Shown piece by piece: positions 1 to 7,432 of a DNA stretch of 64,000 nucleotides. Both the position numbers and the translations under genes were made by a program. Source of the stretch: Spartinivicinus ruber (GTDB lineage Bacteria; Pseudomonadota; Gammaproteobacteria; Pseudomonadales; Zooshikellaceae); NCBI RefSeq assembly GCF_011009015.1, contig NZ_CP048878.1, positions 2,696,354 through 2,760,353 of the forward strand, read 5' to 3'. The notes below the pieces were generated by a model that saw nothing but the letters and a program-made list of their open reading frames with translations, had not been told where the DNA came from and did no database searches. Numbering within the stretch: position 1 is the stretch's first letter; each line of letters begins with the position of its first letter.

Positions 1-1
1 A

Positions 2-103
2 GGGATGTATGAGGTGTATTTAAGATTAAGCCAATTACATAACCATCCAGTGAAAAAAAGCATTGCCTCATCGAAAAGTTCGGATGAACAGAGGGAAGAG
101 TGA
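2..103 (+). CDS. 3' end of an unidentified gene (partial)
   Basis: A forward frame is open from the window edge to a TGA at 101-103. It encodes about 33 residues ending in a polar tail (SSKSSDEQREE). The composition looks like a protein C-terminus, but most of the gene lies outside the window and I do not recognise it. The stop overlaps the right arm of an inverted repeat (60-70/101-111). It may belong to the same phage remnant as the following fragments. Confidence 0.35.
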   Translation, partial: GMYEVYLRLSQLHNHPVKKSIASSKSSDEQREE

Positions 104-111
104 GGCAATGC
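60..111. repeat. 11-bp inverted repeat around the end of the partial gene
   Basis: GCATTGCCTCA at 60-70 is the exact reverse complement of TGAGGCAATGC at 101-111, with a 30-base spacer. No T-run follows on either strand, so it is not a standard intrinsic terminator. Confidence 0.5.
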
Positions 112-228
112 ACCTATAACAGGTGGTTTAAATTGTCTTAAATAATGCAAGTCGGACAATACAACACTAGGGGTCTAGTTGTCTAGTTAAAAATGAACAA
201 TTAGTCAGAAAGCAACCCAGGATTTGAT

Positions 229-470
229 ATGAGTCAATTGGAGTTAACCTTAAAGCTTCATTTAAAAGCTCATAAGTTCCCCATGCCAGTAAGCGAATAC
301 AAATTCCAACCCATATGGAGATGGGGTTTTGACTTCGCTTGGCCAGATAAAAAGTTAGCAGTAGAGGATGGGTAAACGGAAGGCACAATCGGGGACAAGG
401 TTTGGCTAGCGACATGGAAAAATACCACGAAGCCATGAACCTGAGCAGGAACATATACCATTGCAACAGT
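229..470 (+). pseudogene. Frameshifted phage-type endonuclease fragment
   Basis: Starting at ATG 229, the frame reads a segment typical of small phage-encoded restriction-fold (VSR/DUF559-like) endonucleases: EYKFQPIWRWGFDFAWPDKK then LAVE. It hits TAA at 373-375. The family pattern continues one frame over from about position 366 (GWVNGRHNRGQG, then DMEKYHEAMNL). The two halves are therefore one gene broken by a small deletion near 366. The expected C-terminal GW.V.R motif is also degraded. The family name comes from motif memory; the frameshift is seen directly. Confidence 0.6.
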
Positions 471-472
471 GA

Positions 473-616
473 GTCGCCCTCCGTCAGTTGTATAGTGAAA
501 TGTGGCGTGAGTTTCGTGCCGATATCAAAAATATTTATAGTAAATTAGACCGTGTTTTAGAGAGGCTTCCTAAGAAGGAATTCTGCCCATACGCTGTAAG
601 TATGGGCTTGTTGTGA
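473..616 (+). pseudogene. Gene fragment without start, probably phage-derived
   Basis: A 47-codon open stretch with coding-like composition (RQLYSEMWREFRADIKNIY, then KLDRVLERLPKK) is bounded by in-frame stops at 470-472 and 614-616 and has no start codon. It directly follows the broken endonuclease. It lies antisense to the last 27 or so codons of the secreted protein gene on the other strand, implying that one of the two readings is secondary there. The family is not recognised. Confidence 0.4.
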
Positions 617-1062
617 TCCAAATAACTAGCTATTGTGTTATTGTGTAGCCTACAGTTTACTGGACTCAAAAAGCAATTACGATCTCTATGTTTAACAAAT
701 TTTCCTGGTGCTAAATATGAAGTACCATCAAACTTTGTAATCTGAAAAACAGCCCATGAACTAAATGTTGACTTTGCAGGCTGGGCTACGTATGAGTTAT
801 TACACTGAGAAGAGATGTTATTGTAAGTTTCATCGGAAATATTAAAAGCATCTATATATTCAGTACTTGAACCTCTTAGATAAGCAGCAGACCATAGCCC
901 AGAAGCGGTCACTTGATTGCCATTGGAGTCTTTCAGCCAATACCATTTACTTCCATCTAGCTTAGCGCAAATTACATTAGTCCATTCAGCATATGTATTA
1001 GAGCAAAGCAAGATAAGGGAAATAGTTAAAAATCTGAGAGCCATGCATTTCATTTTGGTCAC
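535..1062 (-). CDS. Small secreted cysteine-containing protein, copy 1 of a tandem pair
   Basis: The 175-aa product has an N-terminal signal peptide ending near SNTYAEW. The mature part shares a pattern with the next gene upstream on the same strand: cysteines at ICAK/FCAK, the motif DGSKWYWLK, a QVT.SG.W segment, SQC..., VAQPA.S.FSSW and DGT.Y.APG. The family is unknown to me; the secretion signal and duplication are direct observations. The final 27 residues or so have no counterpart in the 139-aa paralogue. They are read antisense to a degenerate phage-like fragment, so the native stop was probably lost and the tail is acquired sequence. Confidence 0.7.
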   Translation of the reverse strand: MTKMKCMALRFLTISLILLCSNTYAEWTNVICAKLDGSKWYWLKDSNGNQVTASGLWSAAYLRGSSTEYIDAFNISDETYNNISSQCNNSYVAQPAKSTFSSWAVFQITKFDGTSYLAPGKFVKHRDRNCFLSPVNCRLHNNTIASYLDHNKPILTAYGQNSFLGSLSKTRSNLL

Positions 1063-1076
1063 CTGGTTTAGATTAT

Positions 1077-1496
1077 TTATTTAAAACGTATGAAACAGCC
1101 AGGACACTCTGAGAGGTTTATATACACTCCCGGTGCAATATAGTTTGTTCCATCAGTTTTGTTTACAGAAAACACGCTCCAGCTTGAAAATACGCTATTA
1201 GCAGGTTGTGCTACAAAATTTTTTCTACATTGAGAGTTAAGACTCTTATAATTTATATGTGATATTTCAAACATTTGAATATCAGCGTTACTCACTTCCA
1301 TCCACTCACCGGACACAGTTACCTGATCATCTCTATTGTTTTTTAGCCAATACCATTTGCTTCCATCTGGTTTAGCGCAAAATACATTTGTTGTGTCTGC
1401 AAATACTGCATGAGACAGCATGAAAAAAAGAGAAAGTACTACAGAAAGAGGAATCTTTATATTCCTCATAACAAGCTTGCAAGTCATATGAGTCAA
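1077..1496 (-). CDS. Small secreted cysteine-containing protein, copy 2 of a tandem pair
   Basis: The 139-aa product has a signal peptide (hydrophobic SVVLSLFFMLSHAVFA), probably starting at the internal MRNIK rather than the first ATG. The mature region carries FCAKPDGSKWYWLKN, a Q-V-T motif, SQC and VAQPANSVFSSW, all shared with the neighbour 15 bp downstream, so the genes are tandem duplicates and probably co-transcribed. The C-terminus adds a CPGC pair. No known domain is recognised. It is likely an exported or surface-associated small protein. Confidence 0.75.
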   Translation of the reverse strand: MTHMTCKLVMRNIKIPLSVVLSLFFMLSHAVFADTTNVFCAKPDGSKWYWLKNNRDDQVTVSGEWMEVSNADIQMFEISHINYKSLNSQCRKNFVAQPANSVFSSWSVFSVNKTDGTNYIAPGVYINLSECPGCFIRFK

Positions 1497-1992
1497 TCTA
1501 AAGTAAGTGATTCAAGTAATACCAAATATACACCAATTGACTTATGTCAATTTTTCAGGCCGAGACTTTATTAACTTTATTGGTTGAGATCAATTGGTGT
1601 TACATATTGTTACAAAAATATTAGAGACCCTTTAGGTAGTGCCATTAAACCGTATACCCTTTTTAGGTGGTGGCCCAAACCGGAAATAGCTGTTACATTT
1701 TTTAATAATCAGCAAGAATTTAAAAGTATTGATATCAGTCAATAATAAAAATATTTTGTAATTTTTACTTGTTAAGTATCTTACCTATTTATTTTAAAAT
1801 AAATGGATTTAAATTGGTTTTGTGTGATATCCCCTTAAATGCAAATGAGATATATTTTTATTGTAAGGTTTGTAAATAATTATTTTTTATATTCGTGTAA
1901 ATATGTATTTTTTTTTATTGTCTGTTATATTAATAAGTAGCTTATATATTGAACATAAGCTACTCGAATATTGTTTTTAATACGTGGTGTAT
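1497..1992. other. AT-rich intergenic region with an 11-bp inverted repeat
   Basis: Nearly 500 bp separate the divergent secreted-protein genes and the toxin-like gene. ACACCAATTGA (1530-1540) and TCAATTGGTGT (1590-1600) are exact reverse complements, with a smaller TTGAC/GTCAA hairpin nested at 1537-1550. The rest is very AT-rich and shows no convincing reading frame. It presumably holds the promoters of both units. Confidence 0.45.
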
Positions 1993-4227
1993 ATGAAAAA
2001 ATCAAAATTAGCGGTTTTCATCGCTGGTGTTACATTCTCTTTGTCTTCAACCTCATCATTTTCAAATACCTTGACTCATTATGAAATTGAGCAATGGCTT
2101 GATGAGCAAGAAAAGATTGTAAATGAACGTGATGATGCTCAAATGGAAATGATCAAGCATGAAATATTGTCTGGGTTGACAGAAACTGAAATTGAATCTT
2201 ATGAAGACAATATTTTTGGAATAAATGAAGTCCCAGTTATGGTGGGTCCAAGTGGACTTTCACAATTTGAGTTTTCACGACGTATAAAAGATAATCAGAA
2301 TTGTCAACACGATGAATGTAATGAAAATGATTATGTCTTGCTTGATTTTAATCCACTCTACCGAATAGATGAATTATTACAAGTCGCTATCTATAATGAG
2401 CAGGAAAATAATTACGCTGTAAATATTTTTGGAATTTTAGATCAGCATCGAGAGAGGTTGAATGTTTTACTTCATAATGCTTTGGAAAGTGCCCAAATCA
2501 TATATACAAATACAAAGCAAGATCAGCTGATTAAAGATGTCGTAGAGCAAGTTTTTGAAGAAATGCCTACAGATATTCCTTTAGAAAGTAAAATTCGTTC
2601 ACTTATCTATTTGAGTGGAAACTCCCAATTTAATCCTGAAGGAGGTGTGGGGGAAATCTATCAATATTGGTTAAATGCTTTTTTTAGTAATCAGCAAGAT
2701 ACAAAATTTTTTGCTCTATCTGATGTTCCCATGCTAAAAGCTTATGCTGCTTACATCATGGGAATGTATCAGATTCAATTTGGAGAAAGTGAAGCTCAAA
2801 GATTTTATACAAAAAATGGAACTAATAGCTCAAAATTATTAGCAGCTATTATGAACCTGTCAAATAAATTTGAAGTAGCCTATTTACCAAGAATAAACAA
2901 AACGACAGGTATACCAGACAATTTACCAACACTCCTAGAGTTTTCAAGTAAAATTGGCTCATCTATATTAATTAATCGCTCTGCAGCACCTCAAGCAGGA
3001 ATGCAGAGGGAAGTTCCATGTGAAATGTCTGCCAGTGCACATGAGTACGCATATGGTGATAAAACAATACAAATACTTTTGAAGGACTGTATTCAACCTA
3101 GATTCGATAATGATTATACAAGACTTACTCAAGCCTTTGAAAATAGACGTTCTGACTTTTTATATCCACAGCCCGAACCATCAGAATTTCAAGAAATGCT
3201 TAACTTTGCATTTTCAATTGCTGAAATTGCAAGCATATCAAAAGGGTTTCTTAAAATTACAAAAGGAAGATTTTCAGGTGCACCAAGATCACGAGTTTCT
3301 TTAAAGATTGCTAAAGCAAAAAGGCCAAGTGGAAACTCATTAAAGCCTCGTGTCAATCAAATTAAATCTACATCAAGCAGTAGAACTTTTAAAAATAACT
3401 TCAACCACTATAAAAGTAAATACTCTTCATTGCAGCAAGGACAAACAAGAATTTCTCAAGTTGGTGGGAAACAAACTACATTTACTTTAGATTCCTCGGG
3501 AAAAATTAGTGCATATCAGCGAGCTTGGGGAAATAGATATTACAAATACACTGAGAATGGTTTAGAAGGAACCTTTATAAAAAATCGTCAAGGTCAGTTT
3601 GAGCACAATGCTACAAATGGTATCGGAGGCGGTAGTGGTAACAGATTCAGGGGAGAAAGACCAAAAAAACTAACGGCTCAACAAATTGATAATTTAGATG
3701 GGGGACATAGTATTGCACGTCATGGGCCTCAAATTTCAAACAAAAAATTAAAAGAAAGAATCAAGAAAGGACAAGCACCTGATAATAGGTTTTCTCCTGC
3801 TGATGACTCAACACGCTTCTTGGACGAAAAAACATGGCTTGACACTAGAAGGTTTGCATTTGAAAGAATTCAAGAGCGTGCAGGTGTTGATTTTGGACCA
3901 GACTTTAAGAAAGTGCCTGCTCAGCCTCCTGCACAAGCCTATCAAATATATGTTAATCATGGGAAGAAAGTTGGTGTAGGCTATCAAGGATATGGCAATA
4001 GAACCTTGCAAAAATCTAAGCTCTCGCAGGGGGAAAACGGACGCCGTCCTAAAAAGACCCATCAACTTGAAAATGTTAAGTTTAATGATAATGTACAAAT
4101 TACTAGAACCACCATTGAATGGGATACAACTAAAAAGCGTTGGGTTGTGAGACAACACCATCCAGCTTTTGGGCTTGCAGCTCGGGAAACAGATTATATC
4201 ATGAATGAAATTATAGAGCCTTTATAA
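1993..4227 (+). CDS. Secreted toxin-like protein with C-terminal RNase A-like domain
   Basis: The protein is 744 aa from ATG 1993; a GTG at 1984 would add three residues. Residues 1-26 form a signal peptide (MKKSK, hydrophobic core, SNT). The next 450 residues or so are not recognised. Residues about 460-550 are basic, and the last 185 form a separate module. This module contains GGHSIARHG (H572 and H577), then a basic stretch and STRFLDEKTW with a helical segment. That layout resembles the bacterial CdiA-CT RNase A-like toxin family (GGH-x-IxRH, followed by a T/S-x-F segment). The architecture of export signal, long middle and nuclease-like C-terminus is that of a polymorphic toxin. No immunity gene is obvious; a small broken gene follows beyond a terminator. 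Nuclease activity is inferred. Confidence 0.6.
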   Translation: MKKSKLAVFIAGVTFSLSSTSSFSNTLTHYEIEQWLDEQEKIVNERDDAQMEMIKHEILSGLTETEIESYEDNIFGINEVPVMVGPSGLSQFEFSRRIKDNQNCQHDECNENDYVLLDFNPLYRIDELLQVAIYNEQENNYAVNIFGILDQHRERLNVLLHNALESAQIIYTNTKQDQLIKDVVEQVFEEMPTDIPLESKIRSLIYLSGNSQFNPEGGVGEIYQYWLNAFFSNQQDTKFFALSDVPMLKAYAAYIMGMYQIQFGESEAQRFYTKNGTNSSKLLAAIMNLSNKFEVAYLPRINKTTGIPDNLPTLLEFSSKIGSSILINRSAAPQAGMQREVPCEMSASAHEYAYGDKTIQILLKDCIQPRFDNDYTRLTQAFENRRSDFLYPQPEPSEFQEMLNFAFSIAEIASISKGFLKITKGRFSGAPRSRVSLKIAKAKRPSGNSLKPRVNQIKSTSSSRTFKNNFNHYKSKYSSLQQGQTRISQVGGKQTTFTLDSSGKISAYQRAWGNRYYKYTENGLEGTFIKNRQGQFEHNATNGIGGGSGNRFRGERPKKLTAQQIDNLDGGHSIARHGPQISNKKLKERIKKGQAPDNRFSPADDSTRFLDEKTWLDTRRFAFERIQERAGVDFGPDFKKVPAQPPAQAYQIYVNHGKKVGVGYQGYGNRTLQKSKLSQGENGRRPKKTHQLENVKFNDNVQITRTTIEWDTTKKRWVVRQHHPAFGLAARETDYIMNEIIEPL

Positions 4228-4246
4228 AAAGAATATCATATGATAC

Positions 4247-4273
4247 AAAACCCGGCACCCACCGGGTTTTTTT
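4247..4273 (+). terminator. Rho-independent terminator after the toxin-like gene
   Basis: AAACCCGG pairs with CCGGGTTT around a short loop and is followed by a T-run, 20 bp after the stop codon of the preceding gene. Confidence 0.85.
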
Positions 4274-4294
4274 ATGCCTAAAAAAGGAACCTCA

Positions 4295-4504
4295 ATGACT
4301 TGATATAATGTAATTGCTCGTAGTAGTGACTATCAACAATTCACCACTGAAATCAGCATTTACGATCAAATCGGTAAAAACAGGTTTTCTGAAGATGGTG
4401 TGGCCGTTAAAGAATTTACCGAAGCCTCCAGCATTGCATCCGTGATTGTGCAAGCGGCTGATAAACGGGTGATGTGTAAAAGGGGCCATTATGATGGTAC
4501 ATGA
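4295..4504 (+). pseudogene. Small gene with nonsense codon at position 3
   Basis: ATG at 4295 is preceded by a good ribosome-binding site (AAAGGAA). Codon 3 is TGA, after which the same frame stays open for 66 codons to TGA at 4502-4504, with coding-like content (SSDYQQFTTEISIYDQIGKN). A single TGG-to-TGA change would explain it. The family is not recognised. It directly follows a toxin-like gene, the usual place for an immunity gene, but a terminator separates the two, so that role is only a guess. Initiation downstream of the stop is possible but no ATG lies close by. Confidence 0.4.
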
Positions 4505-4698
4505 CCCCATGGCCTGGGTTGGTGAGGAGACTCCATGTTAAGCCTATTTTTGCCTGGATGGCAAGCGCCGTTTAGCCAAGCACATCTTACTGTTATTTTC
4601 TGAACATACCTATTATGTTAGTGTTTATTTATAAAGAATAGCTAAATATTAATTTTGATATTAACCTATGAGCTTGATCAATTAATTTGGAGTATTAT

Positions 4699-4713
4699 AC
4701 GTCATAGTGACGT
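4699..4713. promoter_or_regulatory. Operator-like palindrome upstream of the acetyltransferase
   Basis: ACGTCA-TAG-TGACGT is a perfect dyad. The flanks extend it imperfectly (GTATTAT on the left, ATTATAC on the right). It sits 34 bp upstream of the acetyltransferase ATG, where a repressor or activator could act. The regulator is unknown. Confidence 0.35.
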
Positions 4714-4746
4714 TCATTATACTAGTTAAGCACTTAGGATATTCTG

Positions 4747-5238
4747 ATGATTCGACAGGCTAAACCATGTGATGCAGAAAATATTGCAAATATTTATAAC
4801 CATTATATTTCCAATACAGTAATTACATTTGAGGAAGAAAGTATTTCAGCTGATGAAATGAATAATCGTATTCAGGAAATCATGTCAATGGGGTTGCCTT
4901 GGTTAATTGCAGAGAAAAATGGCGAAATTGTAGGATATGCCTATGCAAGTAAATGGAATGGCCGGTGTGCTTATCGCTTTTCTGTTGAAGCCACAGTGTA
5001 TCTATCCCCGTCAGCGAAATCTGAAGGCTGGGGAACTAAGCTGTACGAGGAGTTATTTTCTATGCTTAGAGAAAGCTCTATTCATGTAGTTATAGGCGGT
5101 ATTGCTTTGCCTAACCCTGCCAGCATAGCCTTACATGAAAAATTCGGGATGGAAAAAGTAGCCCATTTTAAGGAAGTAGGATTTAAATTTGGTCAATGGG
5201 TGGATGTTGGTTATTGGCAGGTGGAACTCAGTGCTTAG
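4747..5238 (+). CDS. GNAT N-acetyltransferase, phosphinothricin acetyltransferase-like
   Basis: The 163-aa single-domain GNAT enzyme begins MIRQAKPCDAENIANIYNHY, followed by TFEEE, the layout of the Pat/Bar/YncA group that acetylates the amino group of phosphinothricin, methionine sulfoximine or sulfone. The acetyl-CoA-binding region is present as GWGTKLYEELF (R/Q-x-x-G-x-G/A variant). The C-terminal part has IALPNPASIALHEKFGM and GFKFGQWVDVGYWQ, both typical of this group. It appears monocistronic behind a palindromic element. The exact substrate cannot be read from sequence. Confidence 0.85.
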   Translation: MIRQAKPCDAENIANIYNHYISNTVITFEEESISADEMNNRIQEIMSMGLPWLIAEKNGEIVGYAYASKWNGRCAYRFSVEATVYLSPSAKSEGWGTKLYEELFSMLRESSIHVVIGGIALPNPASIALHEKFGMEKVAHFKEVGFKFGQWVDVGYWQVELSA

Positions 5239-5379
5239 CAAAGCATTCCAGCTGACCAGTAAATCTCCACGGCTTTTGTGTCACTTCGCTGAACTCCGTT
5301 CTATCACAACAGGTCGTGTAGATATTCATGCGCGCTAAATTGGGCGTGAGTCACTACTTAAAACTCTGGAAGATTTTTT

Positions 5380-5619
5380 ATGAAGTTGATCGTAGGAACT
5401 GAATCAACATGCTCATTGAGGACTATCGTTTGTTGATATTTGTCAGGCATTGATTTCAATTTGGAAAAAATAGATTTATCTAATTCGGGTTACAAAGAAG
5501 AAATCCTTAAATTTTCTTCGACTGGAATGGTTCCTGTCTTAGTGACAGAACCATCAACTATTCATGATTTGCTCAAGTTGCTCGCCGGTAAGGCGGGCAT
5601 TATGAGAATCGAATACTAA
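5380..5619 (+). pseudogene. Glutathione S-transferase N-terminal remnant
   Basis: ATG 5380 begins a thioredoxin-fold GST N-terminus (STCSLR, then GIDFNLEKIDL, YKEEILK, TGMVPVLV). It is interrupted by TGA at 5434-5436 and loses similarity after about 5540. The open frame ends at 5617-5619, touching the convergent hydrolase gene. The C-terminal all-helical GST domain is missing. The upstream 140 bp (5239-5379) contain nothing I can identify. Confidence 0.65.
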
Positions 5620-6566
5620 AACGTAGAAAAATGATTACATTGCACATCCGTTTTATGTGAGTAAAAGCCACCTTCAATCCAATCAATTAACAAATCCACG
5701 TAGTCTTGCCCTGCATCTTCTGAAGAAAAGTGTGATGCATTTTCAAATATAACTAACTTGTTATTGGGAATGCATTTGGCTAAAAATTCTGCGTTTTCAA
5801 CTAATACAAACGGATCTTGTTTGCCCCACGTTATCAAGGTGGGAACTTTAATTTCTTTTAGTTTCTGCTCAATCCACGGCAGTTCTTTTGAATAAGTGCC
5901 AAAGAAACTAATCGCACAATTGTGGGCCTGAACGTCATAGGCAATATCATAATATTCTTTTACCGCGCGTTTAGTCGGTTTGTAGTGATGATACCCTTCG
6001 TTGACTGCGGTTAAAAAGTTAGTTTTCATCACAGGCTTTCTATTCAGGCCTTTCGCTAACCACCGAACAAAACGTGATTTGATCACTGCCATCAAAATAG
6101 GCGACAGTTTTGGTGGATAGCTGCCTGGTCCATCAAAAATATTTAAACTCAGGAATCGTTGGGGATGATTAATCACGGCGGTCAGGGCAATGGGTACCCC
6201 AACGTCTGGTCCTACTAAGTGGGCTTGTTCGATATTGAAGTAGTCCATTACCTGAACAATCACTTCGCTCAGGTTACTTGGCGACATATCTGCTTCGTTT
6301 GCTTGCGATAAACCAAACCCTGGGATATCAAAGGCCAATACGTCAAACTTATCGCTGAAGGCTTCAATGGAGGATTCCCACATACGGATGCTCTGAGGTA
6401 GACCGTTCAACAGTAGCAGGGTAGGTGCGAGCGGCTTTTCTTTGTGGGTGTAGCGAATTTTATATTTCCCTACTGATATAAATTGTGGAGAAAACGGGTC
6501 TTCAGTGGTTTCGGGTTTATCAGCGGCGTACTGAGTTAGTGCTTTTTTCAAAAGAGATTGTGTCAT
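5616..6566 (-). CDS. Alpha/beta hydrolase, haloalkane dehalogenase/epoxide hydrolase-like
   Basis: The 316-aa protein has no signal peptide, so is probably cytoplasmic. An oxyanion segment NGLPQS precedes the nucleophile elbow VGPDVGVP, in which Asp replaces the usual Ser. Aspartate nucleophiles are characteristic of haloalkane dehalogenases and epoxide hydrolases. The acid is likely in WGKQDPF and the catalytic His in NASHFSSED near the C-terminus. It is divergent from an HxlR regulator across a 133-bp gap, a common pairing in which the regulator controls the enzyme. The substrate is unknown. Confidence 0.85.
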   Translation of the reverse strand: MTQSLLKKALTQYAADKPETTEDPFSPQFISVGKYKIRYTHKEKPLAPTLLLLNGLPQSIRMWESSIEAFSDKFDVLAFDIPGFGLSQANEADMSPSNLSEVIVQVMDYFNIEQAHLVGPDVGVPIALTAVINHPQRFLSLNIFDGPGSYPPKLSPILMAVIKSRFVRWLAKGLNRKPVMKTNFLTAVNEGYHHYKPTKRAVKEYYDIAYDVQAHNCAISFFGTYSKELPWIEQKLKEIKVPTLITWGKQDPFVLVENAEFLAKCIPNNKLVIFENASHFSSEDAGQDYVDLLIDWIEGGFYSHKTDVQCNHFSTF

Positions 6567-6602
6567 ATGGTTGCCTATACAGTAATTAATTGTAATGTTG
6601 GT

Positions 6603-6617
6603 TACTAATGTATACTA
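6603..6617. promoter_or_regulatory. Possible HxlR operator in the divergent promoter
   Basis: TACTA-ATGTA-TACTA is a direct repeat that includes the palindrome GTATAC. It lies in the gap between the divergent hydrolase and HxlR genes. HxlR/YodB proteins often bind TACT...AGTA-type sites, so this is a reasonable but unproved operator. Confidence 0.3.
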
Positions 6618-6699
6618 TGTTGTCATATGGAGTGTTAGGTTACAATAAGGCAGGATTATGTAGCTAAGTTACCTTTTGATAACCTATGGGGAGTGAACG

Positions 6700-7086
6700 A
6701 TGGGGTTACAAAAAGACAATGAAAGACGCGTTTTTCTGAATAATGAGGAATGTCCCATTCGTAATGTGGTGGCTCAAATCGGTGATAAATGGTCCATTCT
6801 GATTCTGTTTGCGTTGGTTGACGGCCCAGATCGCTTCAACTCTCTAAAGTCACGTATTGAAGGGATCTCACAACGTATGCTGACACAAACCCTCCGCGAT
6901 TTAGAGCGCGATGGTTTTGTACTCCGTACAGTTTATCCCCAGGTTCCGGTGAAAGTAGAATATGAGCTAACAGAGCTGGGGAAAGGTCTATCTGCTTCCG
7001 TATGGAAGTTAGTATCTTGGGCAGGTGATCATCATGCCGATATCCGCAAAGCACGAAAACAATACGATGAAGAAAGTGAAAGATAG
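6700..7086 (+). CDS. HxlR-family winged-helix transcriptional regulator
   Basis: The 128-aa protein shows the HxlR signature throughout: ECPIRNVVAQIGDKWSILIL, then FALVDGPDRFNSLKSRIEGI, SQRMLTQTLRDLERDGFV and YELTELGKGL. Cys in ECPIR is the position used as a redox or electrophile sensor in several family members. The start is preceded by GGGGAG. It is divergently transcribed from an alpha/beta hydrolase and probably regulates that gene and itself. Confidence 0.92.
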   Translation: MGLQKDNERRVFLNNEECPIRNVVAQIGDKWSILILFALVDGPDRFNSLKSRIEGISQRMLTQTLRDLERDGFVLRTVYPQVPVKVEYELTELGKGLSASVWKLVSWAGDHHADIRKARKQYDEESER

Positions 7087-7180
7087 AAATGTATAACTTT
7101 TAATCGTTAAAATCTTAATGGCACAGCTCTTTGCTCTAAATCAGCCGTTTGAATCTTAATCCCCAACACGTGATCACTGA

Positions 7181-7432
7181 ATCATTGTACTTACCATTAC
7201 TAGCAACTGTCTTCTAATTGGTAGTGTAGACGACACTAACTGCTATCCAGGTACAGCATATGAGTTTGATGTAGAAAAACCAATGGTTATGTGTCAGAGT
7301 ACAAATTCATCAATTAGCTAATTCACCACTGGGGGGGTGGTACAGCTGTGCCGACAGGGAAAAAGCAATAAGGTTACATCCATTTCTTGGAGTGCTATTC
7401 TCAAAGATATGCCTGAAGCCAATAGGAAGTGA
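7181..7432 (+). pseudogene. 3' remnant of an exported-type protein gene, one nonsense codon
   Basis: A frame bounded by TGA at 7178-7180 reads coding-like sequence (SVDDTNCYPGTAYEFDVEKP). It is interrupted by TAA at 7319-7321 and continues (FTTGGVVQLCRQG, then SISWSAILKDMPEANRK) to TGA at 7430-7432. There is no start codon. Three cysteines suggest an extracytoplasmic protein. The terminal TGA overlaps the GTG start of the next gene, so the fragment once lay directly upstream of it. Confidence 0.45.
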
